From Mayamaea pseudoterrestris (taxonomy: Eukaryota > Bacillariophyta > Bacillariophyceae > Sellaphorales > Sellaphoraceae): a DNA stretch of 64,000 bases. The notes beneath the pieces are model-generated. The model was given only the letters and a program-made list of their open reading frames with translations, ran no database searches and was not told the DNA's origin. Positions 52,701 to 64,000 of this stretch are shown one piece after another. The stretch covers positions 806,001-870,000 of the forward strand of contig BROI01000012.1 in assembly GCA_027923505.1 (NCBI GenBank). The letters run 5' to 3'. Positions within the stretch are counted from its first letter, which is position 1. Every line of letters starts with the position of its first letter. The position numbers were made by a program, and so were the translations under genes.

Positions 52701-55700
52701 TGGTGCCAACATCATTATTCAGGCTGCGCTACAAGATGGTAGGCTTGGCTGGTGTCTCAGGGGATGGCAATGTATTTGGTGACAACTTGTCACCAGTCTC
52801 AGCCCGCAGATGCCATGACATTCAAACGGCCATACAGCAAGCCCTGTAGGTGCCCAAAATACACCAGAATGGTGCCAACATCATTATTCAGGCTGCGCTA
52901 CAAGATGGAAAGCTTGGCTGGTGTCTCAGGGGATGGCAATGTATTTGGTGACAACTTGTCACCAGTCTCAGCCCGCAGATGCCGTGACATTCAAACGCCC
53001 CTACAGCAAGCCCTGTAGGTGCCCAAATTACACCAGAATGGTGCCAACATCCTTATTCAGGCTGCGCTACAAGATGGTAGGCTTGGCTGGTGTCTCAGGG
53101 GATGGCAATGTATTTGGTGACAACTTGTCACCAATCTCAGCCCACAGATGCCATGACATTCAAACCCCCCTACAGCAAGCCCTGTAGATGCCCAAAATAC
53201 ACCAGAATGTTGCCAACATCATTATTCAGGCTAAGCTACAAGATGGTAAGCTTGGCTGGTGTCTCAGGGGTTGGCAATGTATTTGGCGACCTTTTGTCAC
53301 CAGTCTCAGCCCGCAGATGCCGTGTCATTCAAACGGCCATACAGCAAGCCCTGTAGGTGCCCAAAATACACCAGAATGGTTCCAACATCGTTTTTGAGGC
53401 TGCGCTACAAGATGGTAAGCTTGGCTGGTGTCTCAGGGGTTGGCAATGTATTTGGTGACAACTTGTCACCAGTCTCAGCCCGCAGATGCCGTGACATTCA
53501 AATGGCCATACAGCAAGCCCTGTAGGTGCCCCAAATACACCAGAATGGTGTCAACATCTTTATTCAGGCTGCGCTACAAGATGGTAGGCTTGGCTGGTGT
53601 CTCAGGGGATGGCAATGTATTTGGTGACAACTTGTCACCAGTATCAGCCCGCAGATGCCATGACATTCAAATGGCCATACAGCAAGCCCTGTATGTGTCC
53701 AAAATACACCAGAATGGTGACAACATCATTATTCAGGCTGCGCTACAAGATGGAAAGCTTGGCTGGTGTCTCAGGGGATGGCAATGTATTTGGTGACAAC
53801 TTGTCACCAGTCTCAGCCTGCAGATGCCGTGACATTCAAACGCCCCTACAGCAAGCCCTGTAGGTGCCCAAATTACACCAGAATGGTGCCAACATCATTA
53901 TTCAGGCTGCGCTACAAGATGGTATGCCTGGCTGGTGTCTCAGGGGATGGCAATGTATTTGGTGACAACTTGTCACCAGTCTCAGCCCACAGATGCCATG
54001 ACATTCAAACGGCCATACAGCAAGCCCTGTAGGTGCCCAAAATACACCAGAATGGTGCCAACATCATTATTCAGGCTGCGCTACAAGATGGTAAGCTTGG
54101 CTGGTGTCTCAGGGGTTGGCAATGTATTTGGTGACAACTTGTCACCAGTCTCAGCCCGCAGATGCCGTGACATTCGAACGGCCATACAGCAGGCCCTGTA
54201 AGTGTCCAAATTACACCAGAATGGTGCCAACATCCTTTTTCTGGCTGCGCTACAAGATGGTAGCTTGGCTGGTGTCTCAGGGGACAGCAATGATATTGGT
54301 GACAACTTGTCACCAGTCTCAGCCTGCAGATGCCGTGACATTCAGATGCCCCTACAGCAGGCCATGTATACACCCAAATGACACCAGAATGGTGCCAACA
54401 TCATTATTCAGGCTGCGCTACAAGATGGTATGCCTGGCTAGTGTCTCAGGGGACGGCAATGATTTTGGTGACAACTTGTCACCAGTCTCAGCCTGCCAAT
54501 GCCGTGACATTCAAACGCCCCTTCAGCAGGCCATGTATACACCCAAATGACACCAGAATGGTGCCAACATCATTATTCAGGCTGCAATACAAGATGGTAT
54601 CCTGGATAGTTTCTCAGGGGACGGCAATGATATTGGTGACAACTTGTCACCGGTCTCAGCCTGCAGATGCCGTGACATTCAAACGCCGCTACAGCAGGCC
54701 ATGTATACAACCAAATAACACCAGAATGGTGCCAACATCATTATTCAGGCTGCGCTACAAGATGGTATGCCTGGCTAGTGTCTCAGGGGATGGCAATGAT
54801 ATTGGTGACAACTTGTCACCAGTCTCAGCCTGCAGATGCCGTGACATTCAAACGCCCCTACAGCAGGCCATGTATACACCCAAATTACACCAGAATGGTG
54901 CCAACATCATTATTCAGGCTGCGCTACAAGATGGTATGCCTGGCTAGTGTCTCAGGGGACGGCAATGATATTGGTGACAACTTGTCACCAGTCTCAGCCT
55001 GCAGATGCCGTGACATTCAAACGCCCCTACAGCAGGCCATGTATACACCCAAATGACACCAGAATGGTGCCAACATCATTATTCAGGCTGCGCTACAAGA
55101 TGGTATGCCTGGCTAGTGTCTCAGGGACGGCAATGATATTGGTGACAACTTGTCACCAGTCTCAGCCTGCAGATGCCGTGACATTCAAACGCCCCTACAG
55201 CAGGCCATGTATACACCCAAATGACACCAGAATGGTGCCAACATCATTATTCAGGCTGCGCTACAAGATGGTATGCCTGGCTAGTGTCTCAGGGGACGGC
55301 AATGATATTGGTGACAACTTGTCACCAGTCTCAGCCTGCAGATGCCGTGACATTCAAACACCCCTACAGCTGGCCATGTATACACCCAAATGACACCAGA
55401 TTGGTGCCAACATTGGTTTTCAGGCTGCGCTACAAGATGGTAAGCTTGGCTGGTGTCTCAGGGGATGGCAATGTATTTGGTGACAACTTGTCACCAATCT
55501 CAGCCTGCAGATGCCGTGACATTCAAACGCCCCTACAGCAAGCCCTGTAGGTGCCCAAAATACACCAGAATGGTGCCAACATCATTATTCAGGCTGCGCT
55601 ACAAGATGGTAGGCTGGGCTGGTGTCTCAGGGGTTGGCACTGTATTTGGTGACAACTTGTCACCAGTCTTAGCCCGCAGATGCCGTGACATTCCAACCCC

Positions 55701-58700
55701 CCTACAGCAAGCCCAGTAGGTGCCCAAATTACACCAGAATGTTGCCAACAACATTGTTGAGGCTGCGCTACAAGATGGTAGGCTTGGCTGGTGTCTCAGA
55801 AAATGGCAATGTATTTGGTAACAACTTGTCACCAGTCTCAGCCCACAGATGCTGTGACATTTAAACACACCTACAGCAAGACCTGTAGGTGCCCAAAATA
55901 CACCAGAATGTTGCCAACATCGTTTTTGAGGCTGCGCTACAAGATGGTAAGCTTGGCTGGTGTCTCAGGGGATGGCAATGTATTTGGTGACAACTTGTCA
56001 CCAGTCTCAGCCCGCAGATGCCATGACATTCAAACCCCTTACAGCAAGCCCTGAAGGTGCCCAAAATACACCAGAAATGTGCCAACATCTTTATTCAGGC
56101 TGCGCTACAAGATGGTAGGCTTGGCTGGTGTCTCAGGGGGTGGCAATGTATTTGGTGACAACTTGTCACCAGTCTCAGCCCGCAGATGCCGTGACATTCA
56201 AACACACCTACAGCAGGCCCTGTAGGTGCCCAAAATACACCAGAATGTTGCCAACAACATTGTTGAGGCTGCGCTACAAGATGGTAGGCTTGGCTGGTGT
56301 CTCAGGGGATGGCAATGTATTTGGTGACAACTTGTCACCAGTCTCAGCCCGCAGATGCCATGACATTCAAACACAAAAACAACAGGCCCTGTAGGTGCCC
56401 AAATTACACCGGAATGGTGCTAACATCCTTATTCAGGCTGCGCTACAAGATGGAAGGCTTGGCTGGCATCTCAGGAGATGGCAATAAATTTGGTGACATC
56501 TTGTCACCAGTCTCAGCCCGCAGATGCCGTGACATTCAAACGCCCCTACAGCAGACCATGTATACACCCAAATTACACCAAAATGGTGCCAACATCATCA
56601 TTCAGGCTGCACTACAAGATGGAACGCCTGGCTAGTGTCTCAGGGGACGGCAATGATATTGGTGACAACTTGTCACCAGTCTCAGCCCGCGGATGCCGTG
56701 ACATTCCAACGCCCCTACAGCAAGCCCTGTAGGTGCCCAAATTACCAGAATGGTGCCAACATCATTATTCAGGCTGCGCTACAAGATGGTATTCCTGGCT
56801 AGTGTCTCAGGGGACGGCAAAGATATTGGCGACAACTTGTCATTAGTCTCAGCCTGCAGATGCCGTGACATTCAAACGCCTTTATAGCAGGCCATGTATA
56901 CAACCAAATAACACCAGAATGGTGCCAACATTATTGTTCAGGCTGCGCTACAAGGTGGTATGCCTGGCTAGTGTCTCAGGGGATGGCAATGATATTGGTG
57001 ACAACTTGTCACCAGTCTCAGCCCTCAGATACCATGACATTCAAACAGCCATACAGCAAGCCCTGTAGGTGCCCAAAATACACCAGAATGGTGCCAACAT
57101 CATTATTCAGGCTGCGCTACAAGATGGTAGGCTTGGCTGGTGTCTCAGGGGATGGCAATGTATTTGGTGACAACTTGTCACCAATCTCAGCGCGCAGATG
57201 CGTGACATTTAAACCCCCCAACAGCAAGCCCTGTAGGTGCCCAAAATACACCAGCATGGTTCCAACATCGTTTTTGAGGCTGCGCTACAAGATGGTAAGC
57301 TTGGCTGGTGTCTCAGGGGATGGCAATGTATTTGGTGACAACTTGTCACCAGTCTCAGCCCGCAGATGCCATGACATTCAAACCCCCTACAGCAAGCCCT
57401 GTAGGTGCCCAAAATACACCAGAAATGTGCCAACATCTTTATTCAGGCTGCGCTACAAGATGGTAGGCTTGGCTGGTGTCTCAGGGGGTGGCAATGTATT
57501 TGGTGACAACTTGTCACCAGTCTCAGCCCGCAGATGCCGTGACATTCAAACACACCTACAGCAGGCCCTGTAGGTGCCCAAAATACACCAGAATGGTTCC
57601 AACATCGTTTGTAAAGCTGCGCTACAAGATGGTAGGCTTGGCTGGTGTCTCAGGGGATGGCAATGTATTTGGTGACAACTTGTCACCAGTCTCAGCCCGC
57701 AGATACCGTGACATTCAAACGGCCATACAGCAAGCCCTGTAGGTGCCCAAAATACACCAGAATGGTGCCAACATCATTATTCAGGCTGCGCTACAAGATG
57801 GTAGGCTTGGCTGGTGTCTCAGGGGATGGCAATGTATTTGGTGACAATTTGTCACCAGTCTCAGCCCGCAGATGCTGTGACATTCAAACGGCCATACAGC
57901 AAGCCCTGTAGGTGCCCAAAATACACCAGAATGGTTCCAACATCGTTTTTGAGGCTGCGCTACAAGATGGTAAGCTTGGCTGGTGTATCAGGGGATGGCA
58001 ATGTATTTGGTGACAACTTGTCACCAATCTCAGTCCGCAGATGCCATAACATTCAAACTCCCCTACAGCAAGCCCTGTAGGTGCCCAAAATACACCAGAA
58101 TGGTGCCAACATCATTATTCAGGCTGCGCTACAAGGTGGTAAGCTTTTCTGGTGTCTCAGGGGATGGCAATGATATTGGTGACAACTTGTCACCAGTCTC
58201 AGCCCGCGGATGCCGTGACATTCAAACGGCCCTACAGCAAGCCCTGTAGGTGCCCAAAATACACCAGAATGGTGCCAACATCAATATTCAGGCTGCGCAA
58301 CAAGATAGTATGCCTGGCTAGTGTCTCAGGGGATGGCAATGTATTTGGTGACAACTTGTCACCAGTCTCAGCCCGCAGATACCGTGACATTCAAACGGCC
58401 CTACAGCAAGCCCTGTAGGTGCCCAAAATACACCAGTATGGTTCCTAAATCGGTTTTGAGGCTGCGCTTCAAGATGGTAAGCTTGGCTGGTGTCTCAGGG
58501 GATGGCAATGTATTTGGTGACAACTTGTCCCAGTCTCAGCCCGCAGATGCCATGACATTCAAACCCCCTACAGCAAGCCCTGTAGGTGCCCAAAATACAC
58601 CAGAATGGTGCCAACATCTTTATTCAGGCTGCGCTACAAGATGGTAGGCTTGGCTGGTGTCTCAGGGGTTGGCAATGTATTTGGTGACAACTTGTCACCA

Positions 58701-61700
58701 GTCTCAGCCCGCAGATGCCGTGACATTCAAACCCCCCTACAGCAGGCCCTGTAGGTGCCCAAAATACACCAAAATGGTGCCAACATCATTATTCAGGCTG
58801 CGCTACAAGATGGTAAGCTTGGCTGGTGTCTCAGGGGTTGGCAATGTATTTGGTGACAACTTGTCACCAGTCTCAGCCCGCAGATGCCATGACATATAAA
58901 CGGCCATACAGCAAGCCCTGTAGGTGCCCAAAATACACCAGAATGGTTCCAACATCGTTTGTAAAGCTGCGCTACAAGATGGTGAGCTTGGCTGGTGTCT
59001 CAGGGGTTGGCAATGTATTTGGTGACAACTTGTCACCAGTCTCAGCCCGCAGATGCCGTGACATTCAAACGGCCATACAGCAAGCCCTGTAGGTGCCCAA
59101 AATACACCAGAATGGTGCCAACATCATTATTCAGGCTTCGCGACAAGATGGAAGGCTTGGCTGGTGTCTCAGGGGATGGCAATGTATTTGGTGACAAATT
59201 GTCACCAGTCTCAGCCCGCAGATGCCGTGACATTCAAACGGCCATACAGCAAGCCTGTAGGCGCCCAAAATACACCAGAAATGTGCCAACATCTTTATTC
59301 AGGCTGCGCTACAAGATGGTAGGCTTGGCTGGTGTCTCAGGGGATGGCAATGTATTTGGTGACAACTTGTCACCAGTCTCAGCCCGCAGATGCCGTGACA
59401 TTCAAACACACCTACAGCAGGCCCTGTAGGTGCCCAAAATACACCAGAATGGTTCCAACATCGTTTGGGAGGCTGCGCTACAAGATGGTAAGCTTGGCTG
59501 GTGTCTCAGGGGTTGGCAATGTATTTGGTGACAACTTGTCACCAGTCTCAGCCCGCAGATGCCGTGACATTCAAACGGCCATACAGCAAGCCCTGTAGGT
59601 GCCCAAAATACACCAGAATGGTGCCAACATCATTATTGAGGCTGCGCGACAAGATGGAAAGCTTGGCTGGTGTCTCAGGGGATGGCAATGTATTTGGTGA
59701 CAACTTGTCACCAGTCTCAGCCCGCAGATGCCGTGACATTCAAACACACCTACAGCAAGCCCTGTAGGTGCCCAAAATACACCAGAATGGTAACAACATC
59801 ATTATATAGGCTGCGCGACAAGATGGAAAGCTTGGCTGGTGTCTCAGTGGATGACATTGTATTTGGTGACAACTTGTCACCAGTCTCAGCCCGCAGATGC
59901 CGTGACATTCAAACGCCCCTACAGCAAGCCCTGTAGGTGCCCAAATTACACCAGAATGGTGCCAACATCCTTTTTCAGGCTGCGCTACAAGATGGTAGGC
60001 TTGGCTGGTGTCTCAGGGGATGGCAATGTATTTGGTGACAACTTGTCACCAATCTCAGCCCACAGATGCCATGACATTCAAATGGCCATACAGCAAGCCC
60101 TGTAGGTGTCCAAAATACACCAGAATGGTGACAACATCATTATTCAGGCTGCGCTACAAGATGGAAAGCTTGGCTGGTGTCTCAGTGGATGACAATGTAT
60201 TTGGTGACAAGTTGTCACCAGTCTCAGCCTGCAGATGCCGTGACATTCAGATGCCCCTACAACAGGCCATGTATACAACCAAATGACACCAGAATGGTGC
60301 CAACATCATTATTCAGGCTGCGCTAAAAGATGGTATGCCTGGCTAGTGTCTCAGGGGACGGCAATAATTTTGATGACAACTTGTCACCAGTCTCAGCCTG
60401 CAGATGCCGTGACATTCAAATGCCCCTACAGCAGGCCATGTATACAACCAAATGATACCAGACTTGTGCCAACATCATTATTCAGGCTGCGCTACAAGTT
60501 GGTATGCCTGGCAAGTGTCTCAGGGGACGGCAATGATATTGGCGAAAACGTGTCACCAGTCTCAGCCTGCAGATGCCATGACATTCAAACACACCTTCAG
60601 CAGGCCATGTATACACCCAAATGGCACCAGAATGGTGCCAACATCATTATTCAGGCTGCGCTACAAGATGGTATGCCTGGCTAGTGTCTCAGGGGATGGC
60701 AATGATATTGGTGACAACTTGTCACCAGTCTCAGCCTGCAGATGCCGTGACATTCAGATGCCCCTACAGCAGGCCATGTATACAACCAAATGACACCAGA
60801 ATGGTGCCAACATCATTATTCAGGCTGCGCTAAAAGATGGTATGCCTGGCTAGTGTCTCAGGGGACGGCAATAATTTTGATGACAACTTGTCACCAGTCT
60901 CAGCCTGCAGATGCCGTGACATTCAAACGCCCCTACAGCAGGCCATGTATACAACCAAATGATACCAGAATGGTGCCAACATCATTATTCAGGCTGCGCT
61001 ACAAGTTGGTATGCCTGGCAAGTGTCTCAGGGGACGGCAATGATATTGGCGAAAACGTGTCAGTAGTCTCAGCCTGCAGATGCCGTGACATTCAAACGCA
61101 TTTACAGCAGGCCATGTATTCAACCAAATAACACCAGAATGGTGCCAACATTATTGATCAGGCTGCGCTACAAGGTGGTATGCCTGGCTAGAGTCTCAGG
61201 GGATGGCAATGATATTGGTGACAACTTGTCACCAGTCTCAGCCTGCAGATGCCGTGACAGTCAAACGCCCCTACAGCAGGCCATGTATACACCCAAATGA
61301 CACCAGAATGGTGCCAACATCATTATTTAGGCTGCGCTACAAGGTGGTATGCCTGGCTAGTGTCTCAGGAAATGGCAATGATATTGGTGACAACTTGTCA
61401 CCAGTCTCAGCCTGCAGATGCCGTGACATTCAAACGCCCCTACAGCAGGCCATGTATACACCCAAATGACACCAGAATGGTGCCAACATCATGATTCAGG
61501 CTGCGCTACAAGATGGTATGCCTGGCTAGTGTCTCAGGGGACGGCAATGATATTGATGACAACTTGTCACCAGTCTCAGCCTGCAGATGCCGTGACATTC
61601 AAACCCCCCTACAGCGGGCCATGTATACGCCCAAATTACACCAGAATGGTGCCAGCATCATTATTCAGGCTGCGCTACAAGCTGGTATGCCTGGCTAGTG

Positions 61701-62109
61701 TCTCAGGGGACGGCAATGATATTGGTGACAACATGTCACCAGTCTCAGCCTGCAGATGCCGTGACATTCAAACGCCCCTACAGCAGGCCATGTATACACC
61801 CAAATTACACCAGAATGGTGCCAACATCATTATTCAGGCTGCGCTACAAGATGGTATGCCTGGATAGTGTCTCAGGGGACGGCAATGTGATTGGTGACAA
61901 CTTGTCACCAGTCTCAGCCTGCAGATGCCGTGACATTCAAACGCCCTTCAGCAGGCCATGTATACACCCAAATGACACCAAAATGGTGCCAACATCATTA
62001 TTCTGGCTGCGCTACAAGTTGGTATGCCTGGCTAGTGTCTCAGGGGACGGCAATGATATTGGTGACAACTTGTCACCAGTCTCAGCCTGCCGATGCCGTG
62101 ACATTCAAA

Positions 62110-64000
62110 CGCCCTACAGCAATACACCAAATGACACAGAATGGTGCCCAACATCATTTTCAGCTGTGCAACAATGGTATCCTGGCTTCTCAAATGTTAA
62201 ACATCTCCACAAAGCCCCCATCTGTGGTGCAAATGCAGAATCGTTGCCTATTCAGGCTGCGCTACAAGATGAGTTTCCTGCTTGTCAATGATATTGGTGA
62301 CAACATGTAACCGTCTCCCAGCCTGCTACGTGACATTCAAACCCGCCTTAGGTACACCAAAATACACCCAGAATGGTGCCAACATCATTATTCAGGCTGC
62401 CCTACAAGATGGTATGCCTGGCTGAGTGTCTCTCAGGGGATGGGGTGTTGGCGACCAACTTGTCACCGTCTCTCAAGCCTCGAATCGTGACATTCACCCA
62501 CCGCACGCAATGACACTTCAGAATGGTCCATCATCATATTCGTTAACATGGTATGCTGGTATGGTGTGCTCGGGGATGGCAATGATATTGGTGACAACTT
62601 GTGTCACTCCTTCTCGTGCCTGACATTCAAACCCCACAGCCCATGTAGGTACCCAAAAACACACCAGAATGGTGCCAACATCATTATTCAGGCTGCGTAA
62701 ATGGTATGCCTGGCTAGTGTGTCAGAGGTGGCAATGATATTGGTGACAACTTGTCCCGTCTCAACCCAGATCCGTACATTCAAACGCTACAAAGCCATGT
62801 AGTACACCCAAATGACACCAGAATGGTGCCAACATCTGATTCAGACTGCGCTACAAGATGGTGTATGCCGTAGTGTCTCAGGGGACGGCAATGATAGTGG
62901 TAACAACTTGTCTCCAGTCTCCAGCCAGGGATCCGTGACATTCAAACCCCTAAGACAGCCTTTGTACACAAATACACCAGAATGGTGCCAACATCATTTC
63001 ATGCGCTTCGCTCGTTGGGGACGAATGATATTGGTACAACTTGTACGTCTACCTGACATTCAAACCTACACATGTAGTACCAAGAACAAATTGCAACATC
63101 TTATTCAGACTGCGCTACAATGTCCTGGTGTTCTAGAATATAATGGTGACAACTTGTCACTCTCCTGAACCGCCCAGCCATGTATACACCCAAATAACAC
63201 CAAATGTAACATGTTTCGGCTGCTTACAAGATGGTATACCTGGCTAGTGTCTCAGGGGACGGCAATGATATTGGTAACAACTTGTCACCAGTCTCAGCTC
63301 GATGCCGTGACATTCAAACGCCCCTACAACAGGCCTGTTGCCCCAAATACACCAGAATGGTGCCAACATCATTATTCAGGCATGCGCTACAAGATGGTAT
63401 GCCTGGCTGGTGTCTCAGGGGACGAGATATTGGTGACAACTTGTCACCTCTCACACATTCAACGCCCCACGGCCCTGTGTACCCCAAATAACACCAGAAT
63501 GGTGCCAAAATCATTATTCGAGGCTGCGCAACAAATGGTATGCCTGGCTGTGTCTCGGGGGATGTATTGGTGACAACTTCTCCTCCTACACACCCCTACA
63601 GCAGCCATGTATACACCCAAAACAATTCAAATCATTATTCAGGCTGCGCCAACGAGATGGTATGCCTGGCTGGGTGTCTCAGGCGGCAATGATATTGGTG
63701 ACAACTTGTCACGAGTCTCACCTCACCGACATTCAACCCCTCAACAGCCATGTTACACCCAAATGTCACCAGAATGGTCCATCTTGCGTCAAATGTATCC
63801 TGGCTAGTGTCTCAGGGGTTGGCAATGATATTGGTGACAACTTGTCACATCTCGCCCGCAGATCCGTGACACAAACCTGTGCACCGTCTCACCTGCAGAT
63901 CCGTGACATTCAAACACCCTACAGCAGGCCATATATACACCAAATGACACCAGAATGTGCCACATCTATTCGCTGCGCAACAGTTTCTTTCTCAGGGGAC
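62110..64000. repeat. Indel-rich end of the C satellite
   Basis: From about 62,110 the monomers carry many one- to twenty-base deletions and some unrelated inserts (about 62,190-62,235 and 63,000-63,020), while landmark words stay recognisable. The change is abrupt compared with the clean array before it. Low read support or poor polishing at a contig edge explains it best; real decay at an array border is the alternative. Confidence 0.8.

Larger units (their letters stand above)
42573..64000. repeat. Satellite family C: about 169-bp monomer, roughly 125 copies
   Basis: Head-to-tail copies run to the window edge, broken only by the duplicated junction segment at 46,591-46,789. Each monomer has the landmarks CAGGCTGCGCTACAAGATGG, a GTGTCTCAGGGG box, TGGTGACAACTTGTCACCA (an inverted repeat with a one-base centre, for example 42,641-42,659), CCGTGACATTCAAAC and ACACCAGAATGGTGCCAACA. 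Two subfamilies occur. C1 has CCTGGCTAGTGTC, AATGATATTGG and CATGTATACACC. C2 has CTTGGCTGGTGTC, AATGTATTTGG and CCCTGTAGGTGCCC. C1 dominates about 42.6-43.4, 44.0-44.7, 46.8-47.7, 54.3-55.4, 56.5-57.0 and 60.2-62.1 kb; C2 dominates the rest. The 88-codon frames repeated along the array change phase each monomer and are not genes. Confidence 0.97.

Noticed and set aside
42634-63800. Chains of 88- to 200-codon frames in the C satellite, as a possible repeat protein.
   Set aside because: Phase shifts by one base each monomer, starts fall at the same satellite word, and substitutions do not spare codons. They are by-products of a low-stop monomer.
42573-64000. CRISPR-like array, because a short palindrome recurs at regular spacing.
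   Set aside because: The sequence between palindromes is repeated as well, not unique spacers; spacing is about 169 bp; and the setting is eukaryotic.

Overview
The window looks like nuclear DNA of a photosynthetic stramenopile, most likely a diatom. The evidence is a VIPP1/PspA protein with a bipartite plastid leader ending in the diatom-type TAFAP cleavage motif, a fused indole-glycerol-phosphate synthase/phosphoribosylanthranilate isomerase, short GT-AG introns (mostly 75-105 bp), compact gene spacing, and N-terminal CxxC...GxCLxxKC motifs on armadillo-like proteins that I recall from diatom proteomes. I cannot name the species.

Layout: (1) 1-10,434 is satellite DNA. About 348-bp monomers (family A) lie on both sides of a 20-copy array of 371-bp monomers (family B) that interrupts an A monomer. 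(2) 10,435-42,373 is a gene island of 15 protein genes, often in divergent or convergent pairs. In order: an unrecognised gene with a frame conflict (-), VIPP1 (+), a LEA/WHy-like membrane protein (-), a small Cys-rich membrane protein (+), a CELF/Bruno-type RNA-binding protein (-), an FkbM-type methyltransferase (-), RMI1 (+), an armadillo-like protein (-), an ankyrin-RING protein (+), a second armadillo-like protein (-), a thioredoxin-like [2Fe-2S] ferredoxin-TPR protein (-), a TDP2-like phosphodiesterase (+), IGPS-PRAI (+), a second TDP2-like protein (-) and an FAD monooxygenase (+). (3) From about 42,573 to the end is a third satellite (family C, about 169 bp, roughly 125 copies) with subfamily blocks, higher-order duplications, and a duplicated junction segment carrying a Pol III B-box and a tRNA-like fold. 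The last 1.9 kb is the same repeat with dense small indels, which reads like a low-quality contig end.

The genes do not form one pathway. Themes are genome maintenance (RMI1 and two TDP2-like proteins), scaffold or ubiquitin functions (two armadillo-like proteins around an ankyrin-RING protein), plastid membrane maintenance (VIPP1) and tryptophan synthesis. No transposase, reverse transcriptase, CRISPR array or rRNA gene was seen.

The least expected pattern is in the satellites. All three unrelated families carry inverted repeats with a single-base centre, and in each family one of them has the core CAA-N-TTG. Gene models were spliced by hand from GT-AG sites that restore frame; none was tested against transcripts or databases.
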